DNA of 64,000 bases from Lentibacillus sp. Marseille-P4043 (lineage in GTDB: Bacteria; Bacillota; Bacilli; Bacillales; Amphibacillaceae): positions 333,002 to 397,001 of the forward strand of contig NZ_LT984884.1 of NCBI RefSeq assembly GCF_900258515.1, written 5' to 3'. The translations under genes were made by a program, and so were the position numbers. The notes below the pieces were generated by a model that saw only the letters and a program-made list of their open reading frames with translations, was not told the DNA's origin and did not search any database. Below are positions 23,796 through 31,113 of this stretch, piece after piece (the first letter of the stretch is position 1; every line of letters begins with the position of its first letter).

Positions 23796-24598
23796 GATAG
23801 GTCAAAATCCTCCTTGCTCTTTGCTTTGGAACCGACTTGTGAGGAACGTTTAGCAAAGTTTTTTAATGGATCAGCATCATCAATAAATTTTCTAACGTCT
23901 TTGTCACGCATTAGATCTGCCAATGTATACTTGTGCGTGAACCAATGGTTATCGCTAAAATAAACTTCTGCATAATTATCGATTACTTGAATAAGCTGTT
24001 CATAGGAGTAATCTCTTAATCTTGCTTTAATTGCAGATCTGGTTGGATTCGTTATTTTATTGTGTTGAATAATATTTTTAGATATATAGCGATCGAACAG
24101 ATCACGGACATTGTATTCTTCTTTTTCTTCTTCTTCTTCTTCTTCTTCTTCTTGTCCACTTATCGTTGACGTTTCGTAGTACGTATCGTATAACTCTTTG
24201 ATTTCTCTGCGTTCGATACGATCACCGACAAATGGAATCAGGGATTCGTCTTTTACTAATTTCAGTTCAGATCTCACACAATCAAGAATCGGTTTTCCTC
24301 CACGATTGAAGTTGTATCTGCCCCAATTTTTTATAGCAATTTCTCTTGTTTCAGTGTTATAAATGACAAGTCCGTGATAATTAATGAACCTGTCTAACAA
24401 TGAATTAATACTTTCGATCGAATATCCAATATCAAATGCCATCTGTTTTTTGGTGATCTGATAGATTCCGATTTGAGTCGTATTTGAATTCGTCAAAAGA
24501 TACAAGAAAAAAAGTTTATCTTCTGGAGTCATCTCTTCTACAACTTTCGGGTCATCCCAAAACTCTGTATGAACCATTCTAAATTTAGCCACTTGCAT
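23792..24598 (-). CDS. Phage replisome organiser, DnaD-like
   Basis: A 268-residue protein. Residues 1-100 form the winged-helix N-domain of phage replisome organisers (VHTEFWDDPKVVEEMTPEDKLFFLYLLTN, then QIGIYQITKKQMAFDIGYS). A Glu-rich linker follows near residue 150, encoded by a GAA/GAG repeat. The C-terminal part (YEQLIQVIDNYAEVYFSDN, HKYTLADLMRDKDVRKFIDD) resembles DnaB/DnaD C-terminal units that bind ssDNA and helicase loader. It should bind the phage origin, which may lie within this gene. Confidence 0.8.
   Translation of the reverse strand: MQVAKFRMVHTEFWDDPKVVEEMTPEDKLFFLYLLTNSNTTQIGIYQITKKQMAFDIGYSIESINSLLDRFINYHGLVIYNTETREIAIKNWGRYNFNRGGKPILDCVRSELKLVKDESLIPFVGDRIERREIKELYDTYYETSTISGQEEEEEEEEEKEEYNVRDLFDRYISKNIIQHNKITNPTRSAIKARLRDYSYEQLIQVIDNYAEVYFSDNHWFTHKYTLADLMRDKDVRKFIDDADPLKNFAKRSSQVGSKAKSKEDFDLS
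24118..24155. repeat. TTC trinucleotide microsatellite
   Basis: About ten TTC units (with one TTT interruption) inside the replisome organiser gene encode a glutamate run in the linker. Such tracts change length by slippage in steps of three, so the linker could vary while the frame is kept. Confidence 0.8.
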
Positions 24599-24679
24599 TC
24601 CTCCTTGAGATTCTATGAATACATTCGGTTATCACAGCATATAATCTAGTACAAGCTAGCTTATTCATCCGTTTTTAAC

Positions 24680-24916
24680 TCAACCAGAATTAAATTCATC
24701 GCTGCCAAACAAACTACATATATAGTCATAACATCTGTCAATCACACTAAAACCTTCATGTGCTGCGGATGTCGATACTTCATAAATTCCTGCCCGATTA
24801 AGCCTTATTGTTGCTTCTCCAAAAGTAACTTGTTGATCTTTTTCCAGCTGTTGCAACTGTTGGAAAATCGGGTCAAAGCTTGTCCCCAAAAAATCATAAA
24901 TTATTGTCTGCTGCAT
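24680..24916 (-). CDS. Hypothetical phage protein
   Basis: A 78-residue protein starting MQQTIIYDFLGTSFDPIFQQ, with an AAAGGTGGTGATTAG site before the ATG. Glutamine-rich helix LQQLEKDQQV and a beta region (ATIRLNRAGIYEVSTSAA). No family recognised. Confidence 0.45.
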   Translation of the reverse strand: MQQTIIYDFLGTSFDPIFQQLQQLEKDQQVTFGEATIRLNRAGIYEVSTSAAHEGFSVIDRCYDYICSLFGSDEFNSG

Positions 24917-24936
24917 CTAATCACCACCTTTTGAAC

Positions 24937-24960
24937 AGCAAAGGCGACTTGCCTTTGCTG
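24937..24960. terminator. Perfect 10-bp hairpin between early genes
   Basis: CAGCAAAGGC and GCCTTTGCTG form a perfect stem with a 4- to 5-base loop. Leftward it is followed by TTCAAAAGGTGG, the next gene's ribosome site, so it may act as a processing or stabilising hairpin rather than a terminator. Confidence 0.45.
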
Positions 24961-25034
24961 GATTATCGTGATATGATGAGAAAAATACTATTTTTTTAAC
25001 GCAAACTCGTGTTGTCAGCACGGGTTATTTTTTT
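24949..25034 (+). ncRNA. Candidate small RNA: plus-strand promoter and terminator in early operon
   Basis: On the plus strand, TTGCCT (24949-24954) and TATGAT (24972-24977) are 17 bases apart, a good promoter. About 27 bases past the expected start, AACTCGTG/CACGGGTT (25004-25026) forms a stem followed by seven T's. This gives a transcript of about 50 nt from near 24984, opposite to the leftward early operon and ending over the 3' end of the next gene. No ORF with a ribosome site lies in it. Elements are seen directly; expression is inferred. Confidence 0.35.
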
Positions 25035-25198
25035 ACCTCTTGCAACGCCCACAATGCATGATCTGCAATAGATTTAGTACTTTGGTCGATATTTAGCTTG
25101 ACTGCTGATTCCATCACAGAATAAAACTTCCGTAAAAATTCAACCTCTTGATCAGAATCTCTAGCGATTTGCAGTAACCCGTCCATTTCCTGTTTCAT
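25025..25198 (-). CDS. Small hypothetical phage protein (57 aa)
   Basis: The ATG at 25198 follows AGGAGGGTGGAC. The 57-residue protein begins MKQEMDGLLQIARDSDQEVE and is probably all helical. Its stop lies in the hairpin arm of the plus-strand terminator at 25004-25026. Function unknown. Confidence 0.5.
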   Translation of the reverse strand: MKQEMDGLLQIARDSDQEVEFLRKFYSVMESAVKLNIDQSTKSIADHALWALQEVKK

Positions 25199-25208
25199 GT
25201 CCACCCTC

Positions 25209-25295
25209 CTAACAAGTCACAAGCGCATAGTATAAAAAGCCTAAGACCCCTACAAAACCGGCGGCGTGAAACACCTTGTAAAATCTATCGCTCAT
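25209..25295 (-). CDS. Tiny membrane protein (28 aa)
   Basis: The ATG at 25295 follows TAAGGAGATACAGCC. The 28 residues (MSDRFYKVFHAAGFVGVLGF and on to ALVTC) form one hydrophobic segment. Function unknown. Confidence 0.4.
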   Translation of the reverse strand: MSDRFYKVFHAAGFVGVLGFLYYALVTC

Positions 25296-25569
25296 GGCTG
25301 TATCTCCTTACTAATTCAAATGCGACACCTTGCTGTATTAACTCATCCATTAACGTATTGAGTTCATCCTGGTCGTGTTTCTTGTCGCTCATTTTTGAAA
25401 GCTCATGCAGTGACTTTGTTAGATCAATAGACATGTTCTTTGCGGCATCAAAATCACCACTAACAAGCTTTTCTGCGATCATGCACTGTAGATCCAATGA
25501 ACACCAATATTCCTGACTTGCTCTATAAATATCATCCGGCAAAAATTGTTTTTCTAATTTCACTGTCAT
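25285..25569 (-). CDS. Hypothetical acidic helical phage protein
   Basis: A 94-residue protein starting MTVKLEKQFLPDDIYRASQE. Mostly helical with a heptad-like centre (DLTKSLHELSKMSDKKHDQD). It overlaps the upstream regulator by 4 bases and the tiny membrane gene by 11. Function unknown. Confidence 0.45.
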   Translation of the reverse strand: MTVKLEKQFLPDDIYRASQEYWCSLDLQCMIAEKLVSGDFDAAKNMSIDLTKSLHELSKMSDKKHDQDELNTLMDELIQQGVAFELVRRYSHER

Positions 25570-25847
25570 AGAAGCCCTCCTAAAAATAAAATTGCTCCTG
25601 TAATTAATTGCGATGCTCCTGTACTTATTAATGATGTAACTACATCTGTCCCGTAAATGAATGCCATCATAACATCTGGATTATTTGTAATGTTGCACCA
25701 TTTAATTAAATCAGCTGCTTTTAAATCAAGCTTGTCATTTTCTAGTCGCGATATATTGCTCCTTGATATGTGCAGCTTTTCTGCCATTTCTTCCTGACTA
25801 ATATCAGCAACCCTTCGCATACGGCGTAAGACTGGACCAAATTCCAA
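25566..25847 (-). CDS. XRE-family regulator with C-terminal membrane segment
   Basis: A 93-residue protein. Residues 4-60 form a Cro/CI-type helix-turn-helix (RRMRRVADISQEEMAEKLHISRSNISRLEND split around the turn). The last 25 residues (SLISTGASQLITGAILFLGG) are hydrophobic, unusual for a phage regulator, and could anchor it in the membrane. The TTG at 25847 is preferred since ACAAGGGGGTGAAAACG precedes it. A palindrome at 25862-25878 just upstream is a likely operator. Confidence 0.65.
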   Translation of the reverse strand: MEFGPVLRRMRRVADISQEEMAEKLHISRSNISRLENDKLDLKAADLIKWCNITNNPDVMMAFIYGTDVVTSLISTGASQLITGAILFLGGLL

Positions 25848-25861
25848 CGTTTTCACCCCCT

Positions 25862-25878
25862 TGTGCAACCATTGCACA
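25862..25878. promoter_or_regulatory. Perfect 7-bp palindrome, probable operator
   Basis: TGTGCAA-CCA-TTGCACA is a perfect inverted repeat with a 3-bp spacer, 15 bases upstream of the TTG of the XRE regulator and overlapping its leader. Size and symmetry fit a dimeric HTH protein binding its own promoter. Confidence 0.5.
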
Positions 25879-25955
25879 TTGTTTGCGGAGGATGGGCAGT
25901 ATTTCTTCGCTGACTGTTGTATTATGTAAGTACGGCCTCCTCATATGGTAGTTTG

Positions 25956-26267
25956 CTAGATTATTTTTAAACTTTGCTTAAAGTTAATCTCATCTGCATT
26001 TTGGTTGGTCGCGCTTACCCAATTGAAAAAATCTTTTGTCACCACTCTCGGATGACCAAGTTCCCGGTTGACTGGAAAATCCTTTCTATGAAACAGTTCA
26101 TTGCATTTATTCGCGCTAATATCTACTAGATCCATGAACTGTTTGCGAGTTAATAATGGTGGTAGTTCTTTTTCTCTTAATTCCTGGATTAGAACCGGGA
26201 CTAGTTGATTTTTAATTTCCGTTACGAGTGTTTGGATTTCTTCATTGGTAAATGTCGTGATTGGCAT
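25956..26267 (-). CDS. DNA-binding protein, excisionase/DUF771-like winged helix
   Basis: A 103-residue protein. After a helical N-terminus, residues 38-85 (LLTRKQFMDLVDISANKCNELFHRKDFP, then GHPRVVTKDFFNWV) have the layout of MerR/excisionase-like HTHs that read as 'target-recognition then strand-turn-helix'. It is coupled to the antirepressor gene by TAATG overlap. It could be an excisionase or an early regulator. Confidence 0.5.
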   Translation of the reverse strand: MPITTFTNEEIQTLVTEIKNQLVPVLIQELREKELPPLLTRKQFMDLVDISANKCNELFHRKDFPVNRELGHPRVVTKDFFNWVSATNQNADEINFKQSLKII

Positions 26268-26959
26268 TAGATCACATCCTGCACTATTTGTTGATAGTTA
26301 GCATTATCAATTTCGATTTTTAGACTTGTTGATGGTTGCCATATTTCTATAAAACGTAATCCATCATCAAACCTTTTCTTTGGCAAATCACCATATCGAG
26401 GTATTTCAAAATGATTTTTAAAGTCCCTCCAAAATTCGGAAAAGGCTTTAAAACCCAATTTCTTGTAAGCAGGCGACCTTTTTCCGCCAAGGAAATCAAC
26501 AACAACTTGTTTTGCTTTTTTGTTTAACGTATGCTCTTGACCGCCATCAATGCGCATAGTTTCTTCTAAATTAGTGATTCGTTTGTCCTGGATCACTAAT
26601 TCGTTTACCGTGCTTTGTAAAATTTCTAATTGATTTCTGGGTTGTTCTGTTTGATATACACCTGTTTTTCGAATTGACGGGATGACTTCATGTGTTATCC
26701 AGCGTTTGAATTGTTTAGCTTCAAGTTTCCTGCTACCAAGGATTAAATTATATAAACCAAATTCATTTACGATATTCGCTTCACCCTGTCGACCTAACTT
26801 GAAGTTAGACCGTTCATCTTCATCCAATCGACTAACAGCTTTTGAAGGGTTTGTAAGTTCTAAAATGTTACAAACATCTTTAGCTACAAACCAAGGTTCA
26901 TTTTTTAAATTAATAATTCTTAACTTTTTACCATCGAAAACCTTTGTTAATTGATTCAT
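26267..26959 (-). CDS. Phage antirepressor, BRO-N plus ORF6C
   Basis: A 230-residue protein. Residues 1-105 form a BRO-N domain (PWFVAKDVCNILELTNPSKAV, FGLYNLILGSRKLEAKQFKRWITHEVIPSIRKTG split across about 22-95). Residues 125-225 match the ORF6C domain (HTLNKKAKQVVVDFLGGK, YKKLGFKAFSEFWRDFKN). Such proteins oppose the repressor during induction. It is the second gene of the leftward early operon. Confidence 0.82.
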   Translation of the reverse strand: MNQLTKVFDGKKLRIINLKNEPWFVAKDVCNILELTNPSKAVSRLDEDERSNFKLGRQGEANIVNEFGLYNLILGSRKLEAKQFKRWITHEVIPSIRKTGVYQTEQPRNQLEILQSTVNELVIQDKRITNLEETMRIDGGQEHTLNKKAKQVVVDFLGGKRSPAYKKLGFKAFSEFWRDFKNHFEIPRYGDLPKKRFDDGLRFIEIWQPSTSLKIEIDNANYQQIVQDVI

Positions 26960-27192
26960 TAAACAACCTCCTTATTTTCGTCTTGTAATTCTTGTATAAC
27001 AACATCAGTAAAAAAAATTTCTCTCGGGTCCTTATTTAATGCATAAGCAATAGCTAACATCAAAGTACCCGATGGTTCTTGTCCGTGAAGCTCAATATTA
27101 GTAATAGTTTGACGAGAAGTTTCAGTTCGTCTTGCCAGTTCTGACACTGACATACCAATGTCTATTCGAACTTCTCTTAGCTTGTTATCCAT
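26959..27192 (-). CDS. Cro-like XRE regulator
   Basis: A 77-residue helix-turn-helix protein: VRIDIGMSVSELARRTETSRQTITNIELHG, followed by PSGTLMLAIAYALNKDPREIFF, the common layout of short Cro-like XRE regulators. First gene of the leftward operon, so likely the lytic-side switch protein. The ATG at 27192 is chosen since GTAGGAGGTGTTATAC precedes it; a GTG three codons upstream overlaps this site. Confidence 0.8.
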   Translation of the reverse strand: MDNKLREVRIDIGMSVSELARRTETSRQTITNIELHGQEPSGTLMLAIAYALNKDPREIFFTDVVIQELQDENKEVV

Positions 27193-27304
27193 GTATAACA
27201 CCTCCTACAAATATAATGTAACACATGTATAACAAACGTGTCAACAATGATTTACAAGTTATTTATTTATTTTTATTTTCTTAGAGTGTAAAGTATGTAT
27301 TACA
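27191..27304. promoter_or_regulatory. Lysis/lysogeny switch: divergent promoters and repeated operators
   Basis: For leftward transcription TTGACA (27239-27244, minus strand) and TACATT (27215-27220) are 18 bases apart. For the repressor, TTTACA (27251-27256) and TATTTT (27274-27279) have a 17-bp spacer. ATGTATAACA occurs at 27191-27200 and 27225-27234, ATGTATTACA at 27295-27304 and a shorter ATGTAACA at 27216-27223. These direct repeats overlap the leftward promoter and the repressor leader and are likely binding sites for the repressor and Cro-like proteins. Confidence 0.6.
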
Positions 27305-27315
27305 GGTGATGGATA

Positions 27316-27960
27316 ATGAATAAATTAGGAAAACTTTTAAAAGAATTGCGTGGAAAAGAGTCTTTAAGAGAAGCCAGTAAACGAATAGGAATCAGTCATA
27401 CATATTTAGATACGATAGAAAAAGGAAAAGACAAAAGAACTGGTGCTCCTGTCAAACCAACTCCGGAAACTTTAAAGCTAATTTCACAAGCTTATAATTA
27501 TAGCTACATGGATTTGCTGACTGTTGCTGGATATATTGACCGCCAACCATTTTACATTAATTGCTACAATCCGGATGAAGACCCTTCCGGAAACCATACA
27601 TTATATCCGACAGCAAATCCATCAGGTAAAATACCAAAAGGGACTATTGTTACAGGATACGGAATCCCACTTGCAAGGATCCCTAATGATATGAATGTGG
27701 AAGAATTAATTACTTATCTAGCAGATAACTATGAATTAAAAGAACTTAATGACGAGTTTGTTACTTTTTATATGACAGAAAAATTAATCAATAAAATTAA
27801 GTCCTTAAAAAATAGTATGAATAAAGAATTTGAAGAATTACTCAGTGACCCAAAGACTAACCTCATGTTCAAAGACTGGAGAAATATGACTGATGAGCAG
27901 CGTGACGAGGCTCTGAACATGATTAAATATATAAAATATAAAGGAAGTAGGAAGGATTAA
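27316..27960 (+). CDS. CI-like lysogeny repressor (XRE family)
   Basis: A 214-residue protein. Residues 4-65 form the DNA-binding domain (LLKELRGKESLREASKRIGISHTYLDTIEKG), followed by a linker and a C-terminal acidic helical part (MTDEQRDEALNMIKYIKY). It has no LexA-like Ser/Lys self-cleavage motif that I can see. The adjacent ImmA-type protease suggests induction through cleavage by that enzyme, as in ICEBs1. The start ATG follows AGGTGATGGATA. Confidence 0.8.
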   Translation: MNKLGKLLKELRGKESLREASKRIGISHTYLDTIEKGKDKRTGAPVKPTPETLKLISQAYNYSYMDLLTVAGYIDRQPFYINCYNPDEDPSGNHTLYPTANPSGKIPKGTIVTGYGIPLARIPNDMNVEELITYLADNYELKELNDEFVTFYMTEKLINKIKSLKNSMNKEFEELLSDPKTNLMFKDWRNMTDEQRDEALNMIKYIKYKGSRKD

Positions 27961-27979
27961 TTTTTATGGGGTGATTTCT

Positions 27980-28750
27980 TTGAACTACAATCGATACAAG
28001 ATTTCGGGGATATATACTGAAACAAATCGAAAAAGGACGCGTAAAATTAATGCGCATTCAAATAAACATGCAAAAATGATAATGATTAACGATGGTTATC
28101 AGGAACCATTCGATGTTGAGATAATACCACACCCGAAACCAACTGAAAGACAACTAGGATACGCTAAAGACCTAGGTATTAAATTACCAAAGGAAGCAAC
28201 TTCCGAAGACTTGTCAGCATTAATTAGTAGAGTAACTGATCATGATGATGAACCAAATGAAGGTTTAATGAAATATGCCACTAACAAAGGGTTTTGTTTT
28301 TCAAAATACATCGGAAAAAAATCGTTGTATGATCTCATTTTCAACAAACTAGATTTAAAGGATCGTATAGCATTCTTTATTTTCTCAATATACCGTTATT
28401 TATCCGATGATAGACACGCGAATTTGGACACTTCAGTTCATAAAGAAAAGTTCTATAGTTTCGCAGAGAAAAAAGTAAATGATAATTCATTTTTGAAATC
28501 TATACGTTTTTATTCAGGCGCAGATTTGAGATACTTTGGTACATTTAGGGTTGGAGATTATGAAATAGAAGGAGCATCTACGAATACCATTTCATATAAG
28601 ACCTCGGTTTCTTATCTAAAAGAAATAGGACTAATAGATCACAATGCATTTACAACTGTTAAATCCGTAGGAGATAAAAATGAATTTAAAGTAAGCTCAA
28701 AAAAGAAAAACGGAATTTTTTCTAAGCTAATCGAAGCTATAAAGAAATAA
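27980..28750 (+). CDS. Unknown accessory protein in the lysogeny cassette
   Basis: A 256-residue protein from a TTG at 27980 behind GGGGTG; a GTG three codons upstream is the alternative. Visible parts are a basic N-terminus with a NAHSNKHAKMIMINDGYQEP stretch, then PTERQLGYAKDLGIKLPKEA, TSEDLSALISRVTDHDDEP, GKKSLYDLIFNKLDLKDRIA and, in the C-terminal half, RFYSGADLRYFGTFRVGDYE. No function is known to me. It lies between repressor and ImmA and is probably expressed in the lysogen, so it may affect superinfection or host defence; that is inference. Confidence 0.6.
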   Translation: MNYNRYKISGIYTETNRKRTRKINAHSNKHAKMIMINDGYQEPFDVEIIPHPKPTERQLGYAKDLGIKLPKEATSEDLSALISRVTDHDDEPNEGLMKYATNKGFCFSKYIGKKSLYDLIFNKLDLKDRIAFFIFSIYRYLSDDRHANLDTSVHKEKFYSFAEKKVNDNSFLKSIRFYSGADLRYFGTFRVGDYEIEGASTNTISYKTSVSYLKEIGLIDHNAFTTVKSVGDKNEFKVSSKKKNGIFSKLIEAIKK

Positions 28751-28833
28751 AAAATATTATAAGGTGTGCATTACTATGTACATCTTTTTTTAAATCAAAA
28801 AGGGAACGTACATTCCGATTATAGGGGGTCAAC

Positions 28834-29289
28834 ATGATTCACTACACACGCTTAGAAGATTATATAAGGGATTTATATATCAATTTATCAATCAATTGTC
28901 CGGAGCAACTGGGAGTTGAAAGTTTAGCCAAAGCTCTTAATCTAAAAATTTATTATGCAGATGCGAATATGAGGTTTAACGACACTATTGTGTTAAAAAA
29001 AACTTCAATACAACAGGAATGGCAGTCTTTCGGTCATGAAGTTGGTCATTATTTACTACACGTTGGCAACCAGCTTGTAATGCATTATTTGTTTAATGAG
29101 TTGCAAGAGAACCAGGCTAATTATTTTGCATACCATTTCTGTATTCCAACTTTCATGTTGTCGGACTCTAGAGTAAAAAATGTTTATGAAGTTATGAATC
29201 TATTTAATGTGGAATTTGAATTCGCTCAAAGACGATTGTCGATGTATCAAAGTAAATTTATATACGAGGTGACTGACCATGCATTGTGA
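28834..29289 (+). CDS. ImmA/IrrE-type metallopeptidase
   Basis: A 151-residue zinc protease. The HExxH motif is in SFGHEVGHYLLHVGN (about residues 68-72), with a further metal-ligand Glu in LQENQANYFAYHF (about 90). These enzymes cleave the phage repressor after DNA damage or a quorum signal. It is preceded by ATAGGGGGTCAAC and overlaps the integrase start, so immunity and integration genes are co-transcribed. Confidence 0.82.
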   Translation: MIHYTRLEDYIRDLYINLSINCPEQLGVESLAKALNLKIYYADANMRFNDTIVLKKTSIQQEWQSFGHEVGHYLLHVGNQLVMHYLFNELQENQANYFAYHFCIPTFMLSDSRVKNVYEVMNLFNVEFEFAQRRLSMYQSKFIYEVTDHAL

Positions 29290-30484
29290 AAAAATCAAGA
29301 TAAAATCCGGGCAGTTTAGGTGGGTTTGTGTCGAGGATGGTCCTCGCGATCCGGTGACAGGTAAAAGAAATCAAATTAAACGCCGTGGTAAAACACAAAA
29401 AGAAGCAAAACAAAAAGTATTGACTGAAATTGATAATCAAACAAACGCAGGCGTTAATAGAAAGATCACAAAAAATATCACTTTTGATAAATTGGCAGAG
29501 GAATGGATGAAAACATACAAGCTAACAAATGTGAAAGAAAGTACTATTGATGCCAGAACTACGGAAATGAAAGCATTAAATAAACAGATGGCTAAAAAAC
29601 CGATTGATAAAATCGATCATTTATTTTATCAAAATGTTATTCAAGAAGTGGCTAAGGGCCGCAAAGAAAACACAGTCCGTAACATTAATGCATGCGCCAA
29701 TATGATTTTTAAATTTGCAAAAAAGCATCGGCTGATAAGCGAAAACCCCGTAACCGATGTAGTGCTGCCTAAAAAGAAAAAGACATTAGATGATTTAAAG
29801 ACAGATAAGACAGCTGAAAAATACTGGGAACGTGAGGAATTGAAAACATTTCTGTCGGCTGTTCTTATTTATGGTGAACGTTTAGACAAAGAAATTTTTT
29901 ACACCTTTGCGTTTTCCGGTATGCGAGTTGGGGAATTGTGTGCGTTGCAAAAATCTGATTTAGATTTTAACAATAATACAATAAATGTCTTAAAAACCGT
30001 TTATAGCAAAAATCAAAACATGTACACTTACACACTTGATACTCCGAAAACCAATAATTCTGTGCGCACAATTGAAATGGAACAACCAATCATGGACATG
30101 TTACGCAAATTGGTCCAAAGAAACGATGAGCATAAAATGAAATATCGTTTACAAGATGATTATCAAGACATGGACTATGTTTTCGCCCGATTGAACGGCA
30201 GGCCATACTTTCGTGGTGATATAAATAAACGAATTAAACGGATTTTACGTCTGGCCAAAATAAAGCGACACGCAACATCGCATATTTTCAGGCATACGCA
30301 CATAAGCATGTTGACAGAAGCTGGTGTCGATCTTCCGACCATCATGCAACGAGTCGGTCATAGGGATTCGAAAACCACGTTGGAAATATACACACATGTA
30401 ACTAAAAAAATGAAAGAAAATGCCTCTGAAAAAATCAGAGGCAAATTCGGTGATATGCTTCAAAAAATAACAAATGAAAAATAA
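29279..30484 (+). CDS. int: Phage integrase, tyrosine recombinase
   Basis: A 401-residue integrase. The N-terminus (CEKIKIKSGQFRWVCVEDGP, then GKRNQIKRRGKTQKEAK) is an arm-binding domain, followed by a SAM-like core-binding domain (about 60-165). Catalytic residues: Arg in FSGMRVGELCALQ (about 218), Lys in TLDTPKTNNSVRTI, His-x-x-Arg in HIFRHTHISML (about 338-341), His in RVGHRDSKTTLEIYTH and the Tyr in that motif. It ends the prophage; the attachment site should lie just after it. Confidence 0.92.
   Translation: MHCEKIKIKSGQFRWVCVEDGPRDPVTGKRNQIKRRGKTQKEAKQKVLTEIDNQTNAGVNRKITKNITFDKLAEEWMKTYKLTNVKESTIDARTTEMKALNKQMAKKPIDKIDHLFYQNVIQEVAKGRKENTVRNINACANMIFKFAKKHRLISENPVTDVVLPKKKKTLDDLKTDKTAEKYWEREELKTFLSAVLIYGERLDKEIFYTFAFSGMRVGELCALQKSDLDFNNNTINVLKTVYSKNQNMYTYTLDTPKTNNSVRTIEMEQPIMDMLRKLVQRNDEHKMKYRLQDDYQDMDYVFARLNGRPYFRGDINKRIKRILRLAKIKRHATSHIFRHTHISMLTEAGVDLPTIMQRVGHRDSKTTLEIYTHVTKKMKENASEKIRGKFGDMLQKITNEK
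30421..30443 (+). terminator. Hairpin in the 3' end of the integrase gene
   Basis: GCCTCTGA and TCAGAGGC form a perfect 8-bp stem with an A-rich loop inside the int coding region, about 40 bases before its stop. No T-run follows, so it may stabilise the mRNA or pause transcription rather than end it. Confidence 0.35.
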
Positions 30485-30548
30485 ATGTTACTATCCTGTG
30501 ACTTTTTCGCCAAAATGGGAGGACAAACCGTTATAAAACATTGATATA
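30485..30548. other. Probable prophage-chromosome junction (att side)
   Basis: The integrase stop is at 30484 and the first host gene ends at 30549. The 64 bases between should hold one att core. No tRNA or tmRNA end is visible here, so integration is likely in an intergenic site or the 3' end of the GNAT gene. The matching second att copy lies outside the window. Confidence 0.4.
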
Positions 30549-31004
30549 TCAACCTTTATGAGTGTTTTTCTCCCAAATCATGTCAATATGGGGAATATCA
30601 TCCTCTAAATAAACATCTGAAATTTGTTCAAATCCAAAAGAAGCATAAAAATGTTGTAAATATTCCTGTGCCTGTATTTTTATCCTGTTTTCCTTCCATT
30701 CATCCCTCACAAACGCTATTGCTTTTTGCATAATCTGTTTCGCATATCCATTACCGCGAAATTTTTTTACAACTAATACCCTTCCAATCGAGGCCTCAGG
30801 ATATTTCAACCCCTTTGGCAAAATCCGTACATAAGCAGCAATTTCATTATCGATTTTAAGGAAGTAATGAATTGCATCTTGATCATTATTATCCAACTCT
30901 TCATAAGGACAAGTTTGTTCCACAACAAACACATCAATTCGTGCCTTGATAAGCTGATACAACTCTTCTACAGAAATCTCTTGAAATGACTTTATATACC
31001 ACAC
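30549..31004 (-). CDS. ElaA-like GNAT acetyltransferase
   Basis: A 151-residue protein when started at the GTG at 31004, behind AAGGGTGTGGGGAAA. It has the ElaA-type start (WYIKSFQEISVEELYQLIKARIDVFVVEQTCPYEELDNND in two parts) and the GNAT motif A (EASIGRVLVVKKFRGNGYAKQIM). A longer frame to 31172 exists but would run into the divergent gene at 31114. Function: acetyl-CoA dependent N-acetylation, substrate unknown. Confidence 0.75.
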   Translation of the reverse strand: MWYIKSFQEISVEELYQLIKARIDVFVVEQTCPYEELDNNDQDAIHYFLKIDNEIAAYVRILPKGLKYPEASIGRVLVVKKFRGNGYAKQIMQKAIAFVRDEWKENRIKIQAQEYLQHFYASFGFEQISDVYLEDDIPHIDMIWEKNTHKG

Positions 31005-31113
31005 TTTCCCCACACCCTTTTCACTTTTTACTAAATATACCATAAATGAAAAGGACTTTCGTTTATCTTTGTCGAAATAACAATGTATACCAAACAAAAG
31101 GAGTAGCGATACG

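Noticed and set aside
30421..30443. Hairpin in the integrase gene as a full terminator
   Set aside because: No T-run follows and it lies within the coding region.
29258..30548. tRNA or tmRNA as the prophage attachment site
   Set aside because: No cloverleaf or tmRNA end was found between the integrase and the first host gene.
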